Of a DNA stretch of 15,227 nt, positions 5,841 to 12,939 are shown piece after piece. The translations under genes were made by a program, and so were the position numbers. A model generated the notes under the pieces. That model saw nothing but the letters and a program-made list of their open reading frames with translations, ran no database searches and was not told the DNA's origin. Every line of letters starts with the position of its first letter. Position 1 is the stretch's first letter. The stretch is taken from positions 1 to 15,227 of the forward strand of contig CABUDN010000051.1 in NCBI GenBank assembly GCA_902490355.1, in the 5' to 3' direction. Origin of the DNA: an uncultured Oscillibacter sp. (lineage in GTDB: Bacteria > Bacillota > Clostridia > Oscillospirales > Oscillospiraceae).

Positions 5841-6911
5841 GTGGAAAAGGAACTCTGGAAAGGCAATGAAGCCATTGCGGAGGCTGCCATTCGGGCCGGC
5901 TGCAACTGCTTCTTCGGTTATCCCATCACCCCGCAGAGCGAGGTCCCGGAATATATGTCCGTCCATCTGCCCGAGGCCGGCGGCGTATTTGTCCAGTCCG
6001 AGTCTGAGGTGGCCGCCATCAACATGGTCTACGGCGCTGCGGGCTCCGGCATGCGGGCCATGACCTCGTCCTCCTCCCCAGGCATCAGCCTCAAGCAGGA
6101 GGGAATCTCCTATCTGGCCGGTGCGGAGCTGCCCTGCGTCATTGTCAACTGCATGCGCGGCGGTCCGGGCCTGGGCACCATTCAGCCCAGCCAGGGCGAT
6201 TACTTCCAGGCCACCCGCGGCGGCGGCAACGGCGACTACCGCACCGTGGTGCTGGCGCCGTCCAACGTGCAGGAGACCGTGGACTTCGTCCAGCAGGCCT
6301 TTGACATTGCCGACCAGTACCGCAATCCCGTCATGGTGGTGTGCGACGGCCTCATCGGCCAGATGATGGAGCCCATCGAGTGGCATCCCGTTCCCAAGCG
6401 GGATCTGCCTGCCAAGGACTGGGCGGCCTGCGGCCGCCGGGACCGGGACCATCACAATGTGATCAACTCCCTGTACATGGACCCCGAGGAATGTGACCGC
6501 CACAACCTCCATCTGGAAGAAAAATACGCCCAGATCCAGGCCAACGAAACCCGCTGGGAAGCGGTCCACTGCGATGACGCCGAAATCGTCATCACCGCCT
6601 ACGGCACTCCCGCCCGCATTGCCCTGACCGCTCTGGAGACCCTGCGGGCCGAGGGCATCAAGGTCGGCCTCTTCCGTCCCATCACCCTGTGGCCCTTCCC
6701 GGAGAAGGCCCTCCATGAGCTGGCCGGTGCCGCCCACGTCCGGGCGTTCCTGGATGTGGAGATGAGCTCCTCCGGTCAGATGCTCGACGACGTCCGCCTG
6801 GCGGTGGAAGGCCAAAAGCCCATCCATTACCTGGGCCACGCCGGCGGTGTGATGCCCACGGTGGAAGAAATGGTGGAATCCGTCAAGCGCCTGGAGAAGG
6901 AGGTCAAGTGA
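5841..6911 (+). CDS. vorB: 2-oxoacid:ferredoxin oxidoreductase, alpha subunit (VorB/KorA type)
   Basis: 356 residues, the normal length of a separate alpha subunit. Residues 1 to about 180 form the pyrimidine-binding domain with the GYPITPQSE signature (26-34), SESEVAAI, a TSSSSPG substrate loop and RGGPGLGTIQPSQGDY. Residues about 240-350 form the transketolase C-terminal-like domain (IVITAYGTPAR, GLFRPITLWPFP). It pairs with the beta subunit to bind thiamine diphosphate and oxidatively decarboxylate a 2-oxoacid to acyl-CoA and CO2, reducing ferredoxin. It resembles the subunits named VorB (3-methyl-2-oxobutanoate specific), and the neighbouring ilvE favours branched 2-oxoacids; 2-oxoglutarate is the main alternative. 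Start is GTG at 5841, eight bases after AAGGAGGT. One base separates its stop from the beta-subunit start. Confidence 0.9.
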   Translation: MEKELWKGNEAIAEAAIRAGCNCFFGYPITPQSEVPEYMSVHLPEAGGVFVQSESEVAAINMVYGAAGSGMRAMTSSSSPGISLKQEGISYLAGAELPCVIVNCMRGGPGLGTIQPSQGDYFQATRGGGNGDYRTVVLAPSNVQETVDFVQQAFDIADQYRNPVMVVCDGLIGQMMEPIEWHPVPKRDLPAKDWAACGRRDRDHHNVINSLYMDPEECDRHNLHLEEKYAQIQANETRWEAVHCDDAEIVITAYGTPARIALTALETLRAEGIKVGLFRPITLWPFPEKALHELAGAAHVRAFLDVEMSSSGQMLDDVRLAVEGQKPIHYLGHAGGVMPTVEEMVESVKRLEKEVK

Positions 6912-6912
6912 C

Positions 6913-7662
6913 ATGGCGATTGTATATCAAAAGTCCGCCGGATTGACCGACAGTGAACTGCACTACTGCCCCGGCTGCAATCACGGCATTATCCATAAGC
7001 TGGTGGCCGAGTCCCTGGTGGAACTGGGGCTGCTGGACGACGCCATCGGCGTCTGCCCGGTAGGCTGCTCGGTCTTCGCCTACAACTACTTCAGCTGCGA
7101 CATGCTGGAAGCCGCCCACGGCCGGGCTCCCGCCGTGGCCACCGGCATCAAGCGCACCCATCCCACTCAGGCCGTCTTTACCTATCAGGGCGACGGCGAC
7201 CTGGCCTCCATCGGCGCCGCGGAGATCGTCCACGCCGCCATGCGCGGTGAGAAATTCACCACCATCTTCGTCAACAACGCCATCTACGGTATGACCGGCG
7301 GCCAGATGGCCCCCACCACCCTGATCGGCCAGCGGGCCACCACCTGCCAGTCCGGCCGTACAGTGGAGCAGGCCGGTATGCCCATCCGCATGGCCGAGAT
7401 GCTCTCCACTCTGGACGGATGCGTCTATGCCGAGCGGGTGTGCGTCACCGATATCGCCAACATCAACAAGGCCAAGCGCGCCATCAAGAAGGCCTTTGAA
7501 AAGCAGATGAACCGGGAGGGCTTCACCTTTGTGGAAGTCCTGTCCACCTGCCCCACCAACTGGGGCATGACCCCCATCAAGGCCGTGGAATGGCTCAAGG
7601 AGAACATGATCCCCTACTATCCCCTGGGTGTCATCAAGGATACCGGCGCGGAGGTGAAATAA
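6913..7662 (+). CDS. vorA: 2-oxoacid:ferredoxin oxidoreductase, beta (thiamine diphosphate) subunit
   Basis: 249 residues. YCPGCNHG (Cys19, Cys22) and Cys48 or Cys52 in GVCPVGCS supply ligands for the proximal [4Fe-4S] cluster. The thiamine diphosphate-Mg motif runs from GDGD (93-96) to VNNAIYGMTGGQ (120-131). ATG at 6913 follows the alpha stop by one base, with GGAGG at the end of the alpha gene, so translation is coupled. The beta subunit holds the catalytic cofactor and first cluster and passes electrons to the delta subunit. The short C-terminal tail (residues about 190-249) is typical of KOR/VOR rather than the longer POR beta subunits. Gene order delta-alpha-beta-gamma is a common clostridial arrangement. 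Confidence 0.92.
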   Translation: MAIVYQKSAGLTDSELHYCPGCNHGIIHKLVAESLVELGLLDDAIGVCPVGCSVFAYNYFSCDMLEAAHGRAPAVATGIKRTHPTQAVFTYQGDGDLASIGAAEIVHAAMRGEKFTTIFVNNAIYGMTGGQMAPTTLIGQRATTCQSGRTVEQAGMPIRMAEMLSTLDGCVYAERVCVTDIANINKAKRAIKKAFEKQMNREGFTFVEVLSTCPTNWGMTPIKAVEWLKENMIPYYPLGVIKDTGAEVK

Positions 7663-7663
7663 G

Positions 7664-8200
7664 ATGAAAAAAGAAATCATCATTTCCGGCTTCGGCGGAC
7701 AGGGCGGTCTGGCTATTGGAAAGAACCTGGCGGAGGCCGGCATGGCCCAAGGGTTCTATGTCACCTGGGCTCCCTCCTACGGCCCCGAGATGCGGGGCGG
7801 CACCGCCAACTGCTCCGTGGTGGTCTCCGACAAGCCCGTGGGCTCCCCGGTCTTTGCCCATCCCACCGAGCTGATCGCCCTCAACGCGCCCTCCCTGGAT
7901 AAGTTTGAGGCCGGCGTCCAGTCCGGCGGCATGGTGTTTGTCAACAGCGACGTCGTCACCGACCGCGTCTCCCGGACCGATCTGACCGCCTATTACATTC
8001 CCTGCTCCCACATCGCCGAGGAGATCGGCAATCCCAAAGTGAGCAACATGGTCATGCTGGGTGCCTATGTGGCAGCCACGGGCCTGCTCAAGCCCGAGAC
8101 CATCGAGGCTATGATTCAGGCCATGTTCACCGGCCCCAAGGCCAAGCTGGTTCCCCTGAATATTGAGGCCTTCCGCCGCGGCATGAAGGCCATCGCCTGA
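7664..8200 (+). CDS. vorC: 2-oxoacid:ferredoxin oxidoreductase, gamma subunit
   Basis: 178 residues, the usual size of a gamma subunit. It begins with ISGFGGQGGLAIGKNLAEA (7-25), the family hallmark, followed by SYGPEMRGGTANCSVVVSD and a C-terminal NMVMLGAY segment. Gamma subunits complete the coenzyme A-binding side of the complex. ATG at 7664 lies one base after the beta stop, with GGAGGTG eleven bases ahead. Last gene of the operon, followed 20 bases later by a 17-bp hairpin. Confidence 0.93.
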   Translation: MKKEIIISGFGGQGGLAIGKNLAEAGMAQGFYVTWAPSYGPEMRGGTANCSVVVSDKPVGSPVFAHPTELIALNAPSLDKFEAGVQSGGMVFVNSDVVTDRVSRTDLTAYYIPCSHIAEEIGNPKVSNMVMLGAYVAATGLLKPETIEAMIQAMFTGPKAKLVPLNIEAFRRGMKAIA

Positions 8201-8220
8201 TTCCGCATCCGCCGTCTGTC

Positions 8221-8258
8221 TCCGGGGCGGACCGGCAGCTTTGCCGGTCCGTCCCGGA
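8221..8258 (+). terminator. Very stable hairpin at the end of the oxidoreductase operon
   Basis: A 17-bp stem (8221-8237 with 8242-8258, a single G-U pair) closes a GCTT loop. Only a broken T-rich tract (TTCCATTTT) follows, some distance away. It could end transcription or protect the 3' end of the operon mRNA. Confidence 0.6.
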
Positions 8259-8297
8259 TCGCCTTCCATTTTCCGGGGATTCTGTGCATTTTACCCA

Positions 8298-8326
8298 TTG
8301 ACTTTATCGCGTTAACAGCGTATAAA
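8298..8326 (+). promoter_or_regulatory. Promoter of the T-box-ilvE unit
   Basis: TTGACT (8298-8303), an exact 17-base spacer and TATAAA (8321-8326). Transcription would begin near 8333, just ahead of T-box stem I, so ilvE is transcribed separately from the oxidoreductase operon. Confidence 0.8.
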
Positions 8327-8332
8327 TGAACT

Positions 8333-8613
8333 AAATTGGCAATCATCCCAACGCGATGAACGGGACATGCCGCAAAAAAACGCCTCTTTAGAGAGCTGCC
8401 GTGTGGTGAAAGGCAGCGGGGACGCTTTTGCCGGCCTCACCCGGGAGCAGCGGACGGAACCGGGAACTTCTTCCCGCAGTACGCCCCGCCGGCTGCCCAC
8501 CGATACCCGGGCACAACGAGCGGCCGCCCAGGGCGGCAACGAGAGTGGTACCACGGAAGTTTGACTTTCGCCTCTCCTGCATGCAGATGCAGGCACGGCG
8601 GAGGTCTTTTTTT
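8333..8613 (+). promoter_or_regulatory. T-box leader, probably sensing uncharged tRNA-Leu
   Basis: The 14-nt T-box AGAGTGGTACCACG (8542-8555) differs from the consensus AGGGTGGNACCGCG at two positions and contains the UGGU (8546-8549) that pairs with the tRNA 3' end. Stem I is visible: CGGG/CCCG near its base, AGAGAG (8390-8395), and a GCTGCC/GGCAGC helix (8395-8400, 8412-8417) closing a GTGTGGTGAAA loop. The best specifier is CTC at 8436-8438, followed by A, facing the 5' strand just above the lower helix. This gives leucine. A terminator hairpin with CCTGCAT/ATGCAGG at its tip ends in seven T. Binding of uncharged tRNA would favour the antiterminator and read-through into ilvE. Confidence 0.9.
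8569..8613 (+). terminator. T-box attenuator (conditional terminator)
   Basis: CCTC/GAGG outer and CCTGCAT/ATGCAGG inner stems (8571-8604) are followed by TCTTTTTTT (8605-8613). The hairpin lies directly after the T-box sequence, as expected for transcriptional T-box control. Confidence 0.8.
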
Positions 8614-8660
8614 ATATCCGCTGAGAAACTTCAAACTATAACAAGGGAGCGCGTATTATC

Positions 8661-9737
8661 ATGTTGGATATTAAGATCACCAGAACCACAACCCCCAAGG
8701 CCAAACCCGCCGACGAGAGCAAGCTGGGCTTTGGCAAGATCTTCTCTGATCATATGTTCCTGATGGACTACACCAAGGGCCAGGGCTGGCACGATGCCCG
8801 CATCGTCCCCTATCAGCCCTTCCAGATGGATCCGGCCTGCGTGGTGCTCCACTACGCACAGGAGATCTTCGAGGGCATGAAGGCCTATCGCTCCATGGAC
8901 AACACCATTCAGCTCTTCCGGCCTGACTGCAATGCCAAGCGTCTGCAGGACTCTGCCGACCGTCTGTGCATTCCCCCCATTCCGGAGGAGGATTTCGTCC
9001 AGGCCGTCAAGGCTCTGGTGGAAGTGGAGAAGGACTGGGTTCCCCACACCGACGGTACCTCCCTGTATATCCGTCCCTTCATCTTTGCTTCTGATGTGGG
9101 TCTGGGCGTCCACGCCAGCCACGAGTATGTTTTCTGCATCATCTGCGCTCCCTCCGGCGCCTACTACGCCGAGGGCATCAACCCCGTGAAGATCTACGTG
9201 GAAGATGAGTATATCCGTGCCGCCCCCGGCCTGACCGGCTTCACCAAGTGCGGCGGCAACTACGCCGCCTCCATCAAGGCCGGCGAGCTGGCCGAGGAGC
9301 AGGGCTTTGCCCAGGTGCTGTGGCTGGACGGCGTGGAGAAGAAGTACGTCGAGGAAGTCGGCAGCATGAACATCATGTTCAAGATTGCCGGCAAGATCTA
9401 TACCGCTCCCTGCGTGGGTACCGTGCTGCCCGGCGTCACCCGCCGCAGCTGCATTGAGCTGCTCAAGGACTGGGGCTATGAAGTGGTGGAAGACCGCCTG
9501 GCCATCGCCGACGTCATGAAGGCCGGCCACGACGGCACTCTGGAAGAGGTCTTCGGCACCGGCACCGCCGCCGTGGTCTCTCCCGTCAAGGAGCTGGACT
9601 GGAAGGGCGATCAGGTGTTCATCGGCGGCGGCAAGATCGGCCCCGTCACCCAGAAGCTCTACGACACCATGACCGGCATGCAGTGGGGCAAGATCCCCGA
9701 CACCAAGGGCTGGATCGTTCCCGTGTGCAAGGGCTGA
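8661..9737 (+). CDS. ilvE: Branched-chain-amino-acid aminotransferase
   Basis: 358 residues, a class IV pyridoxal-phosphate aminotransferase of the longer (BCAT2-like) branch. It transfers the amino group between glutamate and the 2-oxoacids of leucine, isoleucine and valine. Signatures: HYAQEIFEGMKAYR near residue 70, LYIRPFIFASD, the Schiff-base Lys196 in FTKCGGNYAAS, EEVGSMNIMF, and EVFGTGTAAVVSPV. ATG at 8661 has AAGGGAG upstream (8643-8649). It is the only gene of its unit: own promoter, T-box leader, then a bidirectional terminator 17 bases after the stop. Position next to the oxidoreductase suggests it shares branched 2-oxoacids with that complex, in either synthesis or breakdown. Confidence 0.96.
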   Translation: MLDIKITRTTTPKAKPADESKLGFGKIFSDHMFLMDYTKGQGWHDARIVPYQPFQMDPACVVLHYAQEIFEGMKAYRSMDNTIQLFRPDCNAKRLQDSADRLCIPPIPEEDFVQAVKALVEVEKDWVPHTDGTSLYIRPFIFASDVGLGVHASHEYVFCIICAPSGAYYAEGINPVKIYVEDEYIRAAPGLTGFTKCGGNYAASIKAGELAEEQGFAQVLWLDGVEKKYVEEVGSMNIMFKIAGKIYTAPCVGTVLPGVTRRSCIELLKDWGYEVVEDRLAIADVMKAGHDGTLEEVFGTGTAAVVSPVKELDWKGDQVFIGGGKIGPVTQKLYDTMTGMQWGKIPDTKGWIVPVCKG

Positions 9738-9754
9738 TTGTTCTCAAAATACAA

Positions 9755-9794
9755 AAAAGATGCGCGCCGCGAGGATTCGCGGTGCGCATCTTTT
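9755..9794. terminator. Bidirectional terminator between ilvE and the acetyltransferase gene
   Basis: An 18-bp stem (9755-9772 with 9777-9794, one G-U pair) with a GGAT loop has A residues on the left and TTTT on the right, so it works for both convergent genes. Confidence 0.88.
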
Positions 9795-9821
9795 CTATTC
9801 TCTTCGATCTTTTTTCCGCGC

Positions 9822-10394
9822 TCAGGCCTGCTCCAGAATGCTCGCCACCAGCGCTTCCGGCAGCGCATGAACGGACTGGGGCGGCTGGGGCACGCCGTCA
9901 TCCAAGCCCGCCAGAGGTTTTTCAAAATACGTCACATCCCGCCAGGCGCCGTCCTTATATCCAGACCGGTGCAGCACGCCTGTCCGCTCAAATCCCATGG
10001 CGGTGTGCAGCGCCTCACTGGGCGGATTGGGCGAGGTCACCAGGGCATACGCCGTCCGGATCCCCTGCAGCCGCAGCAGCTCCATCAAGACGGTATACAG
10101 CCGCCGCCCCGCGCCCTGTCCGGTGTGATCCCGGTCCAGATACACCGACAGCTCCACGCTCCACTGGTAGGCGGTCCGCTCCGCCAGGCGGTGGGCATAC
10201 GCATAGCCTGCCGGACGTCCGTCCACCTCCCAGACCAGATAGGGATAAAAGGAGGAGAACTCCCGCACCCGGCGGGCAAACTCCTCCGGTGTGGGGAGGG
10301 TATATTCAAAGGTAATGGACGTGTCGATATACTGCTGATAAATGGACAGCAGCGCAGGCACGTCCGTCTGCGCTGCAAACCGGATTCGCTCCAT
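9822..10394 (-). CDS. GNAT N-acetyltransferase, phosphinothricin/methionine-sulfone acetyltransferase-like
   Basis: 190 residues of the GNAT fold. It begins IRFAAQTDVPALLSIY and has ITFEYTLPTPEEFARRV (27-43), as in the PAT/MnaT branch. The acetyl-CoA loop is TGQGAG (91-96) followed by RRLY, and NPPSEALHTAMGF comes later. Relatives acetylate the amino group of phosphinothricin, methionine sulfoximine or sulfone; the true substrate here is unknown. Start is ATG at 10394, eight bases after AAAGGAG; a longer reading from 10463 would overlap the upstream gene and has no family likeness. The zinc-ribbon gene ends 38 bases upstream on the same strand, so they are probably one transcript. Confidence 0.85.
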   Translation of the reverse strand: MERIRFAAQTDVPALLSIYQQYIDTSITFEYTLPTPEEFARRVREFSSFYPYLVWEVDGRPAGYAYAHRLAERTAYQWSVELSVYLDRDHTGQGAGRRLYTVLMELLRLQGIRTAYALVTSPNPPSEALHTAMGFERTGVLHRSGYKDGAWRDVTYFEKPLAGLDDGVPQPPQSVHALPEALVASILEQA

Positions 10395-10432
10395 ACGCCG
10401 CTCTCCTTTCTTTCGTGTCTGCGCAGTCTCCA

Positions 10433-10864
10433 TCAGGTTTTGGCCTGGATCTGGGCGCCGCACTTAGGACAGGTGATGATAATCTTCCCTTTTCCCACCG
10501 GAACCCGGCAGATGGTTTTGCAGTTTTTGCAGGTAAAATACTTGTGGTCCTTATCCGCATGGCGGGCCCGGGCGCCGGCGCCGGCGCTTTTCACCTTCCA
10601 CCACCAGTTCACCCACTTCTGGTTCTCCTCCCGGCGGCGATAGAGGTTTTTGGAGAACATGCGGAACAGAATCAGGATAAACAGCACGCCTTCCAGAACA
10701 TCCCAAACCCGGTAAAGCGGGCCGTGAATGCTGGCAGCGGTCAGCATCCGGAGAATCCAAACCACCAGATAGACCACCAGCAGCGCCCGGTTGAGCTGAT
10801 CCATGCCGTTGCGCCCGTACATAAACTGGATCAAACCATTGCGCATTCGCTCAAAGACTCCCAT
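10433..10864 (-). CDS. Small membrane protein with C-terminal zinc ribbon, unknown function
   Basis: 143 residues. Two hydrophobic segments (about 26-42 and 55-70) are followed by a very basic stretch (RRREE..., 75-110) and a zinc ribbon with Cys112-Cys115 and Cys132-Cys135; an extra Cys119 is present. The layout, with a membrane hairpin and cytoplasmic zinc ribbon, recurs in Firmicutes proteins without assigned function. The ribbon resembles those that bind nucleic acid or protein partners, but no function can be stated. ATG at 10864 lies seven bases after AAGGAG. Own promoter with a palindrome over its -35 box; an acetyltransferase gene follows. Confidence 0.8.
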   Translation of the reverse strand: MGVFERMRNGLIQFMYGRNGMDQLNRALLVVYLVVWILRMLTAASIHGPLYRVWDVLEGVLFILILFRMFSKNLYRRREENQKWVNWWWKVKSAGAGARARHADKDHKYFTCKNCKTICRVPVGKGKIIITCPKCGAQIQAKT

Positions 10865-10915
10865 ATCGTTGCTCCTTCACAGGAAAATTTTCCAGCTGCG
10901 TTTGTGTTGTTTTTT

Positions 10916-10944
10916 ATTTTACTCGCAAACCCAGCACCAGACAA
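10916..10944 (-). promoter_or_regulatory. Promoter of the zinc-ribbon/acetyltransferase unit
   Basis: On the - strand, TTGTCT (10944 to 10939), a 17-base spacer and TAAAAT (10921 to 10916). The -35 box is inside the palindrome at 10937-10952. Confidence 0.6.
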
Positions 10945-10952
10945 CTGTCTGG
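10937..10952. promoter_or_regulatory. Perfect 16-bp palindromic operator candidate
   Basis: CCAGACAACTGTCTGG has perfect 7-bp arms around a 2-bp centre. It lies in the divergent region between the zinc-ribbon gene and htpG and covers the -35 box of the former. The form is typical of sites for TetR- or MarR-like dimers; no such regulator gene is in the window. Confidence 0.5.
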
Positions 10953-10995
10953 AACCGGAATTTACAAAATGGTCATTTATTTTTTCAAACCCGTG

Positions 10996-11004
10996 TGATA
11001 TATT
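10996..11004 (+). promoter_or_regulatory. Possible extended -10 promoter of htpG
   Basis: TGATATATT, a TGn plus a 5-of-6 -10 box, lies 45 bases before htpG, with no good -35 box. A second option is TTGACT (11003-11008), which has only a poor -10 (TAAAAA). No CIRCE (HrcA) element was seen. Confidence 0.35.
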
Positions 11005-11048
11005 GACTGTTTAGATCAATAAAAATAAAAAGAGGAAGTGTTTCTATC

Positions 11049-12932
11049 ATGGCAAAAAAGCAGTTCAAGGCGGAATCCAAGCGGCTGCTGGATCTCATGA
11101 TCAATTCCATTTATACCCACAAAGAGATCTTCTTGCGGGAGATTATTTCCAACGCCAGCGACGCCTGCGACAAGCTCTGCTACCAGGCACTGACGGATGA
11201 ATCCGTCGGTATGAACCGCAGCGATTTCCGGATCGAACTCAAAGTGGACAAGGATGCCCGGACCCTCACCGTCTCCGATAACGGCATCGGCATGGACCGG
11301 GAGGATCTGGAAAACAACCTGGGCGTCATTGCCTCTTCCGGCTCCTACAAGTTCAAGCAGGAGATCGGGGACGACACCAAGGACACCGACGTGATCGGCC
11401 AGTTCGGCGTAGGCTTCTACTCCGCCTTCATGGTGGCCGACCAGATCACCGTGGTGACCAGGAAGTTCGGTGCGGAGAGCGCCTACACCTGGACCTCCTC
11501 CGGAGCCGACGGCTACACCATCACGGAGGGCGGCCGGGACAGCGTGGGCACCGATATCATCATGCACATCAAGCCCGACACGGACGATGAGCATTACAGC
11601 GAATTCCTGGAGTCCTGGCGGATTCAGGAGCTGGTGCGCAAGTACTCCGACTATATCCGCTTCCCCATCCGCATGGAGGTCTCCAAGACCCGCCGCAAGG
11701 AGGGCAGCCCTGACGACAAGCCCGAATACGAGACCTATCAGGAGGAGGAAACCCTCAACTCCATGGTCCCCATCTGGCAGCGGAGCAAGGGCAGCGTGAC
11801 GCCGGAGGAGTACAACAAATTCTACCGCGACAAGTTCCACGACTACGCCGATCCCCAGAAGGTCATCGCCGTCTCCGCCGAGGGCGCCGTCACCTACAAG
11901 GCCCTGCTCTTCATCCCCGGTGCCACGCCCTTTGACTACTATACCAAGGAATTTGAAAAGGGTCTGCAGCTCTACTCCAACGGCGTGCTCATCATGGACA
12001 AGTGCGCCGACCTGCTGCCGGAGCATTTCCGTTTCGTCCGGGGCGTGGTGGACTCCCCGGACCTGAGCCTGAACATCTCCCGGGAGCTTTTGCAGCATGA
12101 CCGCCAGCTCAAAGTGATTGCCTCCAACCTGGAAAAGAAGATCAAGAGCGAGCTTATCAAGATGCTCCAGGAGGACCGGGCAGGCTACGAAACCTTCTGG
12201 AAGAACTTCGGCCGCCAGATCAAGTACGGCGTGGTGGGTGAATACGGCGCCCACAAGGACCTGCTGCAGGATCTGCTGCTGTTCTACTCCTCCACGGAGA
12301 AAAAGCCCGTCACTCTGGATGAGTACGTGGGCCGGATGAAGGAGGACCAGAAGTATCTCTACTACGCCTCCGGCGAGAGCCTGGACAAGATCGACAAGCT
12401 CCCCCAGACGGAGCTGCTCAAAGACAGCGGCACGGAGATCCTATACTTCACGGAAGAGGTGGACGAGTTCTGCGCCCAGATTCTCCACACCTACAAGGAC
12501 AAGGAGTTCCGCTCCATCCTGGATCAGGAGATTGAAGAGGGTGCCGAAAAGAAGGCCGAAGAGGCCGCCGGCGCCCACAAGGCCGCTTTGGACTTTGTGA
12601 AGGAAGCCCTGGGAGACAAGGTCAAGGAGGTCAAGGTCTCCACCCGCCTCAAGTCCCATCCTGTCTGCCTCACCGCCGGCGAGGGGCTGAGCTTTGAGAT
12701 GGAGAAGTACTTCCAGTCCGTCCAGCCCGACAGCGCCATCCGCGCCGACCGGATTCTGGAGCTCAATGTGGACCATCCCGCCTTCCAGGCACTGGAGACG
12801 GCGGTCACCGCCGATCCGGAGAAGGCGAAAACCTACGCCGCCCTGCTCTATAACCAGGCTCTGCTCATTGCGGGACTGCCTCTGGAAGACCCCTCCGGCT
12901 ACACGGACCTGGTGTGCCAGCTGATGAAATAA
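11049..12932 (+). CDS. htpG: Molecular chaperone HtpG (Hsp90)
   Basis: 627 residues, full length for bacterial Hsp90, an ATP-driven homodimeric cytoplasmic chaperone. The N-terminal GHKL ATPase has the catalytic Glu31 and Asn35/Asp38 in REIISNASDACDKL, SDNGIGM (76-82), and the lid glycines of GQFGVGFYSAF (117-127). The middle domain holds the catalytic-loop segment DLSLNISRELLQHDRQL. The C-terminal dimerisation domain ends in QLMK without the eukaryotic MEEVD tail. A charged, Ala/Glu-rich stretch (EEGAEKKAEEAAG) lies near residue 500. ATG at 11049 follows AGGAAG. A small membrane-protein gene begins 7 bases after the stop and is likely cotranscribed. Confidence 0.97.
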   Translation: MAKKQFKAESKRLLDLMINSIYTHKEIFLREIISNASDACDKLCYQALTDESVGMNRSDFRIELKVDKDARTLTVSDNGIGMDREDLENNLGVIASSGSYKFKQEIGDDTKDTDVIGQFGVGFYSAFMVADQITVVTRKFGAESAYTWTSSGADGYTITEGGRDSVGTDIIMHIKPDTDDEHYSEFLESWRIQELVRKYSDYIRFPIRMEVSKTRRKEGSPDDKPEYETYQEEETLNSMVPIWQRSKGSVTPEEYNKFYRDKFHDYADPQKVIAVSAEGAVTYKALLFIPGATPFDYYTKEFEKGLQLYSNGVLIMDKCADLLPEHFRFVRGVVDSPDLSLNISRELLQHDRQLKVIASNLEKKIKSELIKMLQEDRAGYETFWKNFGRQIKYGVVGEYGAHKDLLQDLLLFYSSTEKKPVTLDEYVGRMKEDQKYLYYASGESLDKIDKLPQTELLKDSGTEILYFTEEVDEFCAQILHTYKDKEFRSILDQEIEEGAEKKAEEAAGAHKAALDFVKEALGDKVKEVKVSTRLKSHPVCLTAGEGLSFEMEKYFQSVQPDSAIRADRILELNVDHPAFQALETAVTADPEKAKTYAALLYNQALLIAGLPLEDPSGYTDLVCQLMK

Positions 12933-12939
12933 GGAAACC

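Noticed and set aside
5835..6914. A 359-codon open frame on the - strand opposite the alpha subunit
   Set aside because: It mirrors a well-supported gene almost end to end. Its His/Gly/Leu-rich sequence has no recognisable fold, a typical GC-rich antisense shadow.
10865..11048. A CIRCE element for HrcA control of htpG
   Set aside because: No TTAGCACTC-N9-GAGTGCTAA-like repeat is present; bacterial htpG is often outside the HrcA regulon.
11016..12254. A 412-codon open frame on the - strand opposite htpG
   Set aside because: Antisense to unmistakable Hsp90 motifs; no ribosome site or domain in the translation.
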